Origin: Schlegelella_A sp038234975
GTDB taxonomy: Bacteria; Pseudomonadota; Gammaproteobacteria; Burkholderiales; Burkholderiaceae_C
Assembly (NCBI GenBank): GCA_038234975.1
Contig: JBBSUK010000007.1
Coordinates: 1-43,911, forward strand
Length of the DNA: 43,911 nt
Direction: 5' to 3'
In this document: piece after piece, positions 20,890-28,027 of the stretch
Numbering within the stretch: position 1 is the first letter of the stretch
Layout of the letters: each line of letters starts with the position of its first letter
Made by a program: the position numbers and the translations under genes
Notes under the pieces: generated by a model
Database searches by the model: none
What the model was told of the DNA's origin: nothing
Seen by the model: the letters and a program-made list of their open reading frames with translations, nothing else

Positions 20890-21279
20890 ATGACCCGTCG
20901 CGCCCTCGCGCTCTTCGCCTTCTCGCTCGTCGCCACGCTGGCGTTGCCCGCGGCGGCACAGGTGCAGCGCAATTTCCCGCAGAACGCGCTGCGCGGTGCC
21001 ATCGCATTCGGCGTCGCGCCGCAGATCGCGCTCAACGGCGTCGAGACGCAGCTCGCGCCCGGAGCCCGCATCCGCGACGAGAACAACATGCAGGTCGTGC
21101 CTTCGGCCGTGCTCGGCGGCCGCTTCCTCGTCCACTACACGTTCGACCTGTACGGCCTCGTCAAGGACGTGTGGATCCTGCGCGCCGACGAAGCCGCCAG
21201 GAAGCCCTGGCCGACGACGCCCGAGCAGGCGCGGGCGTGGAGCTTCGATCCAGGCCTGCAGGCCTGGACACGGCCGTGA
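20890..21279 (+). CDS. Secreted small protein, conserved hypothetical
   Basis: This 129-residue protein has a clear Sec signal peptide (TRRALALFAFSLVATLALPAAAQ, cleavage after AAA-Q region near residue 23). A compact periplasmic domain of mixed strands follows, ending in a Trp-rich segment (RAWSFDPGLQAWTRP). I do not know a named family; similar proteins sit before miaB in Burkholderiales. The ATG lies only 7 nt after the tRNA-Met CCA end and has no separate ribosome binding site, so it is probably read from a tRNA-mRNA transcript. The stop overlaps the miaB start as GTGA. Confidence 0.75.
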   Translation: MTRRALALFAFSLVATLALPAAAQVQRNFPQNALRGAIAFGVAPQIALNGVETQLAPGARIRDENNMQVVPSAVLGGRFLVHYTFDLYGLVKDVWILRADEAARKPWPTTPEQARAWSFDPGLQAWTRP

Positions 21280-22643
21280 GCGACCCCGCCACCGGCAAGC
21301 CGCTCGTCTTCATCAAGACGTTCGGCTGCCAGATGAACGTCTACGACTCGCAGAAGATGGCCGACGTGCTGCACGCGAGCGGCGGCTGGGAGCGGACGAC
21401 CGATGTCGAGCGCGCCGACCTGATCCTCTTCAACACCTGCTCGGTGCGCGAGAAGGCGCAGGAGAAGGTGTTCAGCGACCTCGGCCGGGTGCGTCACCTC
21501 AAGGCCAGGGGCGCGCTGATCGGCGTCGGCGGCTGCGTCGCGAGCCAGGAGGGCGAGGCCATCGTCGACCGTGCACCGTACGTCGACCTGGTGTTCGGTC
21601 CGCAGACGCTGCACCGGTTGCCGCAGATGCTCGAAGCGCGGCGCCGTGACCATGCGCCGCAGATCGACATCAGATTCCCGGAGATCGAGAAGTTCGACCA
21701 TCTGCCGCCGCCGCGCGTCGAGGGCCCGACCGCTTATGTCTCGATCATGGAAGGTTGCTCGAAGTACTGCTCGTACTGCGTCGTTCCCTACACACGCGGC
21801 GAGGAGGTGTCTCGGCCGCTGGGCGACGTGCTCGCCGAAGTCGAGGCGCTCGCCGAACGTGGCGTCCGCGAGGTGACGCTGCTCGGCCAGAACGTCAACG
21901 CCTGGCGCGGCGCGGCGACGGGTGGTTCGTCGGCCGACGACTTCGCCGTCCTGCTCGAGCACGTGGCGGCGATTCCCGGCATTGCCCGCCTGCGCTACAC
22001 GACCAGCCACCCGAAGGAGTTCACGCAGACGCTCATCGACGCGCACGGACGGATCGAGCAGCTGGTCGCCCACGTGCACCTCCCCGTCCAGCACGGCAGC
22101 GACCGCATCCTCGCCGCGATGAAGCGCGGCTACACCGCGCTGGAGTTCAAGAGCACGGTCCGCAAGCTCCACCAGGCACGACCCGGCATCACGTTGTCGA
22201 GCGACTTCATCGTCGGTTTTCCGGGCGAGACCGAAGATGATTTCGCACGGCTTCTCGAGCTGGTCGAATCGGTCGGCTTCGACCACAGCTACAGCTTCGT
22301 CTACAGCCCGCGGCCAGGAACGCCCGCCGCATCGCTGCACGACGACACCCCGGCCGCCGTGAAGCTCGAGCGACTGCAGCGCCTGCAGACGCTGCTCGAA
22401 TCGCAGGGGCAGGCGATCGGCAGTTCGCGCGTCGGCACGCTGCAGCGCGTCCTCGTCGAGGGCCCGGCGCGGCTCGACGCGAACGAGCTCTGCGGTCGCA
22501 CGGCCTGCAACCGGGTCGTCAACTTCGCCGCCGACGGTGCGCGCGTCGGCGAACTGGTCGACGTCCGGATCTCGGCGCTGCGCGGCCATTCGCTGCGCGC
22601 AGACGTCGAGACCTATCCCGAGCGGCAGGTCGAATCGGTCTAG
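21276..22643 (+). CDS. miaB: tRNA-2-methylthio-N6-dimethylallyladenosine synthase
   Basis: MiaB is a radical-SAM methylthiotransferase that converts i6A37 to ms2i6A37 in tRNAs reading codons that start with U. The 455-residue protein has the UPF0004 domain with three cluster cysteines (C18 in TFGCQMN, C55 in FNTCSVRE, C87 in GGCVAS). The radical-SAM CxxxCxxC is C161-C165-C168 (CSKYCSYC), and a C-terminal TRAM domain is present. The GTG start at 21276 overlaps the upstream stop, and the next family residues follow at once. Its stop overlaps by 3 nt with the convergent membrane gene. Confidence 0.97.
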   Translation: MSDPATGKPLVFIKTFGCQMNVYDSQKMADVLHASGGWERTTDVERADLILFNTCSVREKAQEKVFSDLGRVRHLKARGALIGVGGCVASQEGEAIVDRAPYVDLVFGPQTLHRLPQMLEARRRDHAPQIDIRFPEIEKFDHLPPPRVEGPTAYVSIMEGCSKYCSYCVVPYTRGEEVSRPLGDVLAEVEALAERGVREVTLLGQNVNAWRGAATGGSSADDFAVLLEHVAAIPGIARLRYTTSHPKEFTQTLIDAHGRIEQLVAHVHLPVQHGSDRILAAMKRGYTALEFKSTVRKLHQARPGITLSSDFIVGFPGETEDDFARLLELVESVGFDHSYSFVYSPRPGTPAASLHDDTPAAVKLERLQRLQTLLESQGQAIGSSRVGTLQRVLVEGPARLDANELCGRTACNRVVNFAADGARVGELVDVRISALRGHSLRADVETYPERQVESV

Positions 22644-22945
22644 AAAGTGCCTCGACGGCGAAAGCCCGCCCACCACAGCGCCCCGGCCCCGGCGACGACC
22701 ATCCCCGCGTAGGTCGCCATCCGTCCGTCGTGGGCGAAGACCAGGAGGCCGGCGATCGCCACCCCCGCCATCGCCATCGCGACGATCACGCCGAGCCGCC
22801 ACCACCGCACCACCGCCAGCTCGCGACGCCAGAACAGCTTGGCGAGCGCCGCGGCGAGAAAACCGCACCCGAGCGCAGGAGCGAAGAAGTTGGCTATGTG
22901 CCAGAACGAGAGCAGTGGGTCCACGGTCGCCGGGAAGAGACGCAC
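22640..22945 (-). CDS. Small membrane protein divergent from hemA
   Basis: This 101-residue protein has three or four hydrophobic segments (around FWHIANFFAPALGCGFLAAALA, RLGVIVAMAMAGVAIAGLLVFA and ATYAGMVVAGAGALWWAG). Its start is GTG at 22945, 44 bp from the divergent hemA ATG. Proteins of this type occupy the same position in several betaproteobacteria, supporting a real gene. No catalytic motif is visible and the function is unknown. It converges on miaB with interlocked stop codons. Confidence 0.65.
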   Translation of the reverse strand: MRLFPATVDPLLSFWHIANFFAPALGCGFLAAALAKLFWRRELAVVRWWRLGVIVAMAMAGVAIAGLLVFAHDGRMATYAGMVVAGAGALWWAGFRRRGTF

Positions 22946-22977
22946 GACGCGGCATGCGTCGCACGGCGGCCGAATTT

Positions 22978-22983
22978 TATAAT
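22978..22983 (+). promoter_or_regulatory. Candidate -10 box of hemA, leaderless spacing
   Basis: A perfect TATAAT is followed by CGACCG and the hemA ATG at 22990. Standard sigma-70 spacing would put +1 on the A of the start codon. The preceding TTTT run and AT-rich patch stand out in GC-rich DNA. No recognisable -35 element sits at 16-18 bp. Confidence 0.55.
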
Positions 22984-22989
22984 CGACCG

Positions 22990-24252
22990 ATGAGCGTCTA
23001 CGCGCTGGGGCTGAACCACACGACCGCGCCGCTGGACCTGCGCGGCCGCTTCACGCTGACGCCCCAGCAGTTGCCCGCCACCCTGCAGGCGTTCCGCTCG
23101 AACCACGACCCGTCCGACGAGGTCGCGATCGTCTCGACGTGCAACCGCACCGAGCTCTACGTCGGTGCCGACCGCGACGGGATCGGCCACGCGCTCGACT
23201 GGCTGGCCGGCGTCGGCGGCGTATCGGGGGCCACGCTGCGTTCGCACAGCTACGTGCTGGAGGGGCCGCAGGCCGCGCGGCACGCGTTTCGCGTTGCCTC
23301 CGGCCTCGACTCGATGGTGCTGGGCGAGCCTCAGATCCTCGGCCAGATGAAGCAGGCGGTGCGCGAGGCCGACGCCGCCGGCACGCTCGGCACGACGCTG
23401 CAGCAGATGTTCCAGCGATCCTTCTCCGTCGCCAAGGAGGTCCGCTCGTCGACCGCGATCGGCCAGCATTCGGTGAGCATGGCGGCGGCAGCGGTCAGGC
23501 TCGCGTCGCAGCTGTTCGAGTCGTTGCACGAGACGCGCATCCTCTTCGTCGGCGCCGGCGAGATGATCGAGCTTGCGGCGACGCACTTCGCGGCGCGCTC
23601 GCCCAGGCAGATGGTCGTCGCCAACCGAGGCGTCGAGCGCGCGGAGACGCTGGCCGCCCGGCTGCAGGCGCAGGCGATGCCCCTGTCGGAGTTGCCCGAT
23701 CGCCTCGGCGAATTCGACATCGTCGTCTCGTGCACCGCGAGTTCGCTGCCGATCATCGGTCTGGGCGCCGTCGAAAGGGCGCTGAGGTCGCGCCGGCACC
23801 GGCCGATGTTCATGCTCGACCTGGCCGTGCCGCGCGACATCGAGGCCGAGGTCACCCGCCTGTCGGACGTCTACCTCTACACCGTCGACGACCTTTCCGC
23901 CCTGGTCCAGACCGGGGGCGAGCAGCGCGAGGCCGCGGTCGCCCAGGCCGAGGCGATCATCGAGAACGGCGTGCAGGGCTTCGTGCAGTGGCTCGACCGG
24001 CGCGGCGCCATTCCGGTGATCCAGGCGTTGCGCGCGCAGACCGACGACTGGCGCTCGCTCGAGATCGCACGGGCGAAGAAGCTCATCGCCGGCGGCGAGG
24101 ACATCTCCGTCGTGCTCGACGCGCTGTCCAGGGGATTGACCCAGAAGATGCTGCATGGCGCGATGGTCGAGCTGCGCAGGACCGAGGGCGACGACCGCGA
24201 ACGTGTCGCCGAGACCCTGTCGCGCCTGTTCCTTCGCGGCGACCGGCGCTAG
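22990..24252 (+). CDS. hemA: Glutamyl-tRNA reductase
   Basis: HemA reduces glutamyl-tRNA to glutamate-1-semialdehyde, committing glutamate to tetrapyrrole synthesis. The 420-residue protein has the catalytic cysteine C51 in VSTCNRTELY, the substrate motif SGLDSMVLGEPQILGQ, the NADPH domain (LFVGAGEMIELAATHF), and the C-terminal helical dimerisation region. ATG at 22990 gives the usual start SVYALGLNHTTAPL. No ribosome binding site is seen between the -10 box and the ATG. prfA and prmC follow in the same direction, the standard order in many proteobacteria. Confidence 0.97.
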   Translation: MSVYALGLNHTTAPLDLRGRFTLTPQQLPATLQAFRSNHDPSDEVAIVSTCNRTELYVGADRDGIGHALDWLAGVGGVSGATLRSHSYVLEGPQAARHAFRVASGLDSMVLGEPQILGQMKQAVREADAAGTLGTTLQQMFQRSFSVAKEVRSSTAIGQHSVSMAAAAVRLASQLFESLHETRILFVGAGEMIELAATHFAARSPRQMVVANRGVERAETLAARLQAQAMPLSELPDRLGEFDIVVSCTASSLPIIGLGAVERALRSRRHRPMFMLDLAVPRDIEAEVTRLSDVYLYTVDDLSALVQTGGEQREAAVAQAEAIIENGVQGFVQWLDRRGAIPVIQALRAQTDDWRSLEIARAKKLIAGGEDISVVLDALSRGLTQKMLHGAMVELRRTEGDDRERVAETLSRLFLRGDRR

Positions 24253-24318
24253 CCCCGCTGCAACGCCCAGGCCGCGCAGCGCGGCTCCCCTCCTTTCGAC
24301 TTTTCCTTCCGCCCGAAC

Positions 24319-25413
24319 ATGAACCCGTCGCTGCGCCAGCAACTCGATCGCCTCGCCATGCGCGTCGGCGAGCTCGACGCGCTGCTCGCCGACCCGTCGG
24401 TCGCGTCCGACATGACACGCTACCGCGAGCTCTCGCGCGAGCACGCCGAGGCCTCCGAGCGCGTCACCCTGTACCGCGACCTCACGCGCCGCGAGGCCGA
24501 CCTCGCCGGCGCGCTCGCGCTGAACGACGAGTACCGCGACGACGCCGAGATGCGGGCGATGGCGAGCGAGGAGGCCGAGGCCGCCGAAGCGGACGTCGCG
24601 CGCCTTGACCATGCCCTGCAGCAGGCGCTCCTCCCGCGCGACCCGGACGACGTTCGCAACGTGTTCCTCGAGATCCGCGCCGGAACGGGTGGCGACGAAT
24701 CGGCGTTGTTCGCCGCCGACCTGGCCCGCATGTATCTGCGCTACGTCGAGCGGCGACGCTGGAAGAGCGAGGTCGTCTCGGAAAGCGCGAGCGAGCTCGG
24801 TGGCTGGCGAGAGATCGTCTTTCGCGTCGTCGGCGACGGTGCCTACGGTGCGCTCAAGTTCGAGTCGGGCGGGCACCGGGTGCAGCGTGTCCCCGTCACC
24901 GAGACGCAGGGCCGCATCCATACCAGCACCTGCACGGTCGCGGCGATGGCCGAGCCCGATCCGGCCGAAGAGCTCGCGCTCGACCCGAAGGACCTGCGCA
25001 TCGACACCTTCCGGGCGAGCGGCGCCGGCGGCCAGCACGTCAACAAGACCGACAGCGCGATCCGCATCACGCACCTGCCGAGCGGGATCGTCGCCGAATG
25101 CCAGGACGACCGGTCGCAGCACCGCAACAAGGCCAAGGCGATGGCCGTGCTGACGGCCAGGCTGCGCGACAAGGCGCGCGGCGAGCGCGACGCGCGGGAG
25201 GCCGCCACGCGCCGCAGCCTCGTCGGCAGCGGCGACCGCAGCGACCGCATCCGCACCTACAACTACGCACAGGGACGCATCACCGACCACCGCATCGGCC
25301 TCACGCTCTACAAGCTGCAGGCCGTGCTCGACGGCGATCTCGAGGAAGTCGTCGACGCGCTGCAGACGGCGCAGGCGGCCGATCAGCTCGCTGCCCTCGA
25401 GCAAGGCGCGTGA
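24319..25413 (+). CDS. prfA: Peptide chain release factor 1
   Basis: RF1 recognises UAA and UAG and triggers peptide release. The 364-residue protein has the coiled N-terminal domain, the family block EIRAGTGGDESALFAADLARMY, the tripeptide anticodon-like region around RVPVTETQGRIHTSTCTVA (including the PxT-like element), and the GGQ loop at residues 237-239 (GAGGQHVNKTDSA), whose Gln is methylated by PrmC. It is directly coupled to prmC by a GTGA overlap, so the factor and its modifying enzyme are made together. Confidence 0.97.
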   Translation: MNPSLRQQLDRLAMRVGELDALLADPSVASDMTRYRELSREHAEASERVTLYRDLTRREADLAGALALNDEYRDDAEMRAMASEEAEAAEADVARLDHALQQALLPRDPDDVRNVFLEIRAGTGGDESALFAADLARMYLRYVERRRWKSEVVSESASELGGWREIVFRVVGDGAYGALKFESGGHRVQRVPVTETQGRIHTSTCTVAAMAEPDPAEELALDPKDLRIDTFRASGAGGQHVNKTDSAIRITHLPSGIVAECQDDRSQHRNKAKAMAVLTARLRDKARGERDAREAATRRSLVGSGDRSDRIRTYNYAQGRITDHRIGLTLYKLQAVLDGDLEEVVDALQTAQAADQLAALEQGA

Positions 25414-26264
25414 CGGGGTCACCGCTCACCGTTCGCACCGCGCTGGCCGCGGCACGACATCGCGGCCTGGCGTCGATCGACGCACAGCGCATGCTGGCGA
25501 GCCTGCTCGGACTGACCCGGACCGGCGTCATCGCCCACGACGACCTGGCGCTCGACGACAGCGCCTGCGAGCGCTGGCGGAGCTGGCTCGATCGACGCGC
25601 CGATGGCGAACCCCTCGCCTACCTGCTCGGCGAGAAGGAGTTCCGTGGCCTGCGCCTGGCCGTCACGCCCGACGTGCTGGTGCCTCGACCCGAGAGCGAG
25701 CTGCTGGTCGACTGGGTAATCGAGATCGCGACGACGGCCGTCGCCCCGGCGAGCGAGCGCGTGTCGATCGTCGACCTCGGCACCGGCAGCGGTGCCATCG
25801 CCATCGCGATCGGCGCCGCGTGCTCCGGCGTCGACCTCACCGCGACCGACGTCAGCCTCGCCGCGCTCGCAGTCGCCCGGGGCAACGCCGCCCGGCACGG
25901 CGTCGACGTGCGGTTCGTCGAATCATCCTGGTGGACCGGGCTCGGCGACGGGCGATTCGACGTCGTCGTCGCCAACCCGCCCTACGTCGCGGCCGACCAC
26001 CCTGCGCTCGCCGATCTGCGCCACGAGCCGGTCGGCGCCCTCGTCTCCGGTGCCGACGGCCTCGATGCGCTGCGCGAGCTCGTCGCCGGCGCGACCGGGC
26101 ACCTGCGGCCTGCTGCGTGGCTGCTCCTCGAGCATGGCGCCGACCAGGGCGAGCCGGTCCGCGCACTGCTCGCCGCTGCCGGGTTCACGAACGTGTCGAC
26201 GCGACGCGATCTCGACGGGCTCGAGCGCGCGACCGGCGGTCGGGCTGCAGCACCGGCAGCGTGA
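25410..26264 (+). CDS. prmC: Release factor glutamine methyltransferase
   Basis: PrmC methylates the GGQ glutamine of RF1 and RF2. The 284-residue protein has an N-terminal helical domain (with PLAYLLGEKEFRGLRLAVTPDVLVPRPESELL) and a SAM domain with VDLGTGSGAIAIAI. The catalytic NPPY begins at residue 189. GTG at 25410 overlaps the prfA stop. A short Ala-rich tail follows the domain. Confidence 0.96.
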   Translation: MTGSPLTVRTALAAARHRGLASIDAQRMLASLLGLTRTGVIAHDDLALDDSACERWRSWLDRRADGEPLAYLLGEKEFRGLRLAVTPDVLVPRPESELLVDWVIEIATTAVAPASERVSIVDLGTGSGAIAIAIGAACSGVDLTATDVSLAALAVARGNAARHGVDVRFVESSWWTGLGDGRFDVVVANPPYVAADHPALADLRHEPVGALVSGADGLDALRELVAGATGHLRPAAWLLLEHGADQGEPVRALLAAAGFTNVSTRRDLDGLERATGGRAAAPAA

Positions 26265-26390
26265 ATAAGGCTCGGCTTCGCGCTGCTGAGCCGACCCCGA
26301 ACGTGCGGGCCGAGGGTGCCGGTCGTATGCTGACGGTCCAGGTGTGCCGCGGCGGCGCGCCCCGAGTGCCCGTGATGCGGAGCGGTTGCG

Positions 26391-27002
26391 ATGCGTATCA
26401 GCCTGCAACTCGTCGCGACGTCGATGGCCACCGCGATGCTGCTGGGGGCGCCGGCCGTGCGCGCCGACGAAGGCCTCGTCGCCGACCCCTCTACCGTTCC
26501 GTGGGGCCGGTTCCAGGGCCGTTTCGCCTATGTCGCCGCGCCGGCCTGGAGAAGCGACCTCGCATCTCCCGCGACGAGCGGCCTCAAGATCAGCGGCGCC
26601 AGCCTCATGGGCGACGTCTACCTCGCTTCGAGGCCGGGCGGCGTGCGCGCCACGAGCGGCCTGTTCCTCGGTGCGCGCGGCGGACTCTGGGGCTCGCCGT
26701 CCAGCGCATCGCCCGGCGCGCGTTTCGGAGTCGACGGCCGCGTCTTCAGCGCCAGCTCGGCGCTGCCCGGTCTCGATCCCGCGGGCGACAACGCGACGCT
26801 GCCCTACCTCGGCGTCGGCTGGAGCAGCCTGTCGTCGCGCGGTGGCTGGAGCTTCAGCGCCGACCTCGGCCTCGTCTCGCTCGCGCCGGGCAATGCCGCG
26901 CGCCTCGGCCGCGTCTTCGGCGGCGGCCAGAGCCTCGACGATGTCGTGCGCGACATGCGGCTCGCGCCGGTCGTCCAGCTCGGCGTCTCGTATTCCTTCT
27001 AG
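26391..27002 (+). CDS. Probable outer-membrane beta-barrel protein
   Basis: This 203-residue protein has a signal peptide (RISLQLVATSMATAMLLGAPAVRADE). The rest is rich in Gly and alternating hydrophobic strands (LFLGARGGLWG, LPYLGVGWSS, WSFSADLGLVSL), and the chain ends in LGVSYSF with C-terminal Phe, the signal recognised by the BAM machinery. The pattern PYLGVGW...GWSFSADLG is common in uncharacterised betaproteobacterial outer-membrane proteins. It sits between prmC and grxD, which are adjacent in many relatives. The 126-bp upstream gap may hold its own promoter. Function unknown. Confidence 0.75.
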   Translation: MRISLQLVATSMATAMLLGAPAVRADEGLVADPSTVPWGRFQGRFAYVAAPAWRSDLASPATSGLKISGASLMGDVYLASRPGGVRATSGLFLGARGGLWGSPSSASPGARFGVDGRVFSASSALPGLDPAGDNATLPYLGVGWSSLSSRGGWSFSADLGLVSLAPGNAARLGRVFGGGQSLDDVVRDMRLAPVVQLGVSYSF

Positions 27003-27067
27003 GGCGGTCGGCGGTGCGATTGCCGCTACAGTGCGGCCCTCGCCAACACATCCCGCCCGAGGCCGCC

Positions 27068-27385
27068 ATGAGCGACGTTCAGCAGCGCATCGACGAACTG
27101 GTCAAGACGAACCGCGTCGTCCTGTTCATGAAGGGAACCGCGCAATTCCCGATGTGCGGCTTTTCCGGCCGTGCCATCCAGATCCTGAAGGCCTGCAGCG
27201 TCGATGACCTGAAGACCGTCAACGTCCTCGAGGACGACGAGATCCGCCAGGGCATCAAGGCGTATTCGGACTGGCCGACGGTCCCGCAGCTCTACGTCAA
27301 CGGCGAGTTCGTCGGCGGCTCGGACATCATGACGGAGATGTACCAGTCGGGCGAGCTGCAGCCGGCGCTGGGCGTCGCTGCCTGA
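27068..27385 (+). CDS. grxD: Monothiol glutaredoxin
   Basis: This 105-residue protein of the Grx4 type has the monothiol active site CGFS (Cys30), which binds a glutathione-ligated [2Fe-2S] cluster and passes it to target proteins. Other motifs are the family start VVLFMKGT, WPTVPQLYVNGEFVGGSDI, and the cis-Pro in the TVP element. It is convergent with the lytic transglycosylase, with stops 6 bp apart and an inverted repeat over both. Confidence 0.96.
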   Translation: MSDVQQRIDELVKTNRVVLFMKGTAQFPMCGFSGRAIQILKACSVDDLKTVNVLEDDEIRQGIKAYSDWPTVPQLYVNGEFVGGSDIMTEMYQSGELQPALGVAA

Positions 27386-27397
27386 GCCTGCTCAGGC
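27380..27397. terminator. Inverted repeat spanning two convergent stop codons
   Basis: GCCTGAG (27380-27386), loop CCTG, CTCAGGC (27391-27397). The TGA of grxD and the TGA of the opposing transglycosylase are both inside the stem. It has no T-run on either side, so it is a weak candidate bidirectional terminator or mRNA 3' end stabiliser. Confidence 0.35.
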
Positions 27398-28027
27398 CGG
27401 CGCGTACTCGAAGCCGCGCCGGGCGGCGAAGATCGCGTTGGGATAGTCGCTGCGACCGCGGCTGCCGTTGTAGCGGCCGAGTGCCATGAACAGGTCGCCT
27501 TTCTCGCGGCCGAGGTAGTGGCGCAGGATGACGCAGCCGAAGCGCAGGTTGGTCTGCATGTGAAAGAGCCTTGAGGCGTCGCCGTCGCCGATCGTGCGGG
27601 CCCAGAACGGCATCACCTGCGTGTAGCCGCGCGCCCCGGCGATCGAGATCGCGTACTTGCGAAAGCCGCTCTCGACCTGCACCAGGCCGAGGACCAGTGC
27701 CGGCTCGAGCCCGGCGCGCGTGCTTTCGTACCAGAGCGTGTCGAGGAACTCGACCCGACTCGACAGGTCGGCCTTGCGGCGCTGCAGCTTGTCGCTCATC
27801 GCGCCCACCCAGCGCAGGTGCGCGATGCGCGCCTCGATGTTCGGGAACCGCGGCTTGGGCGGCGCGGCGTCGGCGATCGCCGCGGCGAGCGCGCCGCGGA
27901 CCGAATCGGCGAGCGGTTCCTCGACCTGCGCGCCGGCGAACGCGAGGCGGGGAAGCGCAGGAGCGAGGACCGCAGCCGCCAGCAGGCTGCGACGAAGGCT
28001 CCCCGGTCGGGAGCGCCCCTCGGTCAT
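27392..28027 (-). CDS. Lytic transglycosylase, SLT domain
   Basis: This enzyme probably cleaves peptidoglycan to form 1,6-anhydromuramyl products, the substrates recycled through AmpD elsewhere in the window. The 211-residue protein has an N-terminal signal peptide with twin arginines (LRRSLLAAAVLAPALPRLAFAG); Sec or Tat export cannot be settled by eye. The SLT domain has the catalytic glutamate at residue 119 (VQVESGFRKYA), GARGYTQVMPFW, and NLRFGCVILRHYL. ATG at 28027 overlaps the proS stop as ATGA, so it is translated with proS. Confidence 0.93.
   Translation of the reverse strand: MTEGRSRPGSLRRSLLAAAVLAPALPRLAFAGAQVEEPLADSVRGALAAAIADAAPPKPRFPNIEARIAHLRWVGAMSDKLQRRKADLSSRVEFLDTLWYESTRAGLEPALVLGLVQVESGFRKYAISIAGARGYTQVMPFWARTIGDGDASRLFHMQTNLRFGCVILRHYLGREKGDLFMALGRYNGSRGRSDYPNAIFAARRGFEYAPA

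Noticed and set aside
22894..25422. An 842-codon open frame on the minus strand across hemA and prfA
   Set aside because: It spans two certain genes on the opposite strand and shows the same reversed-codon composition.
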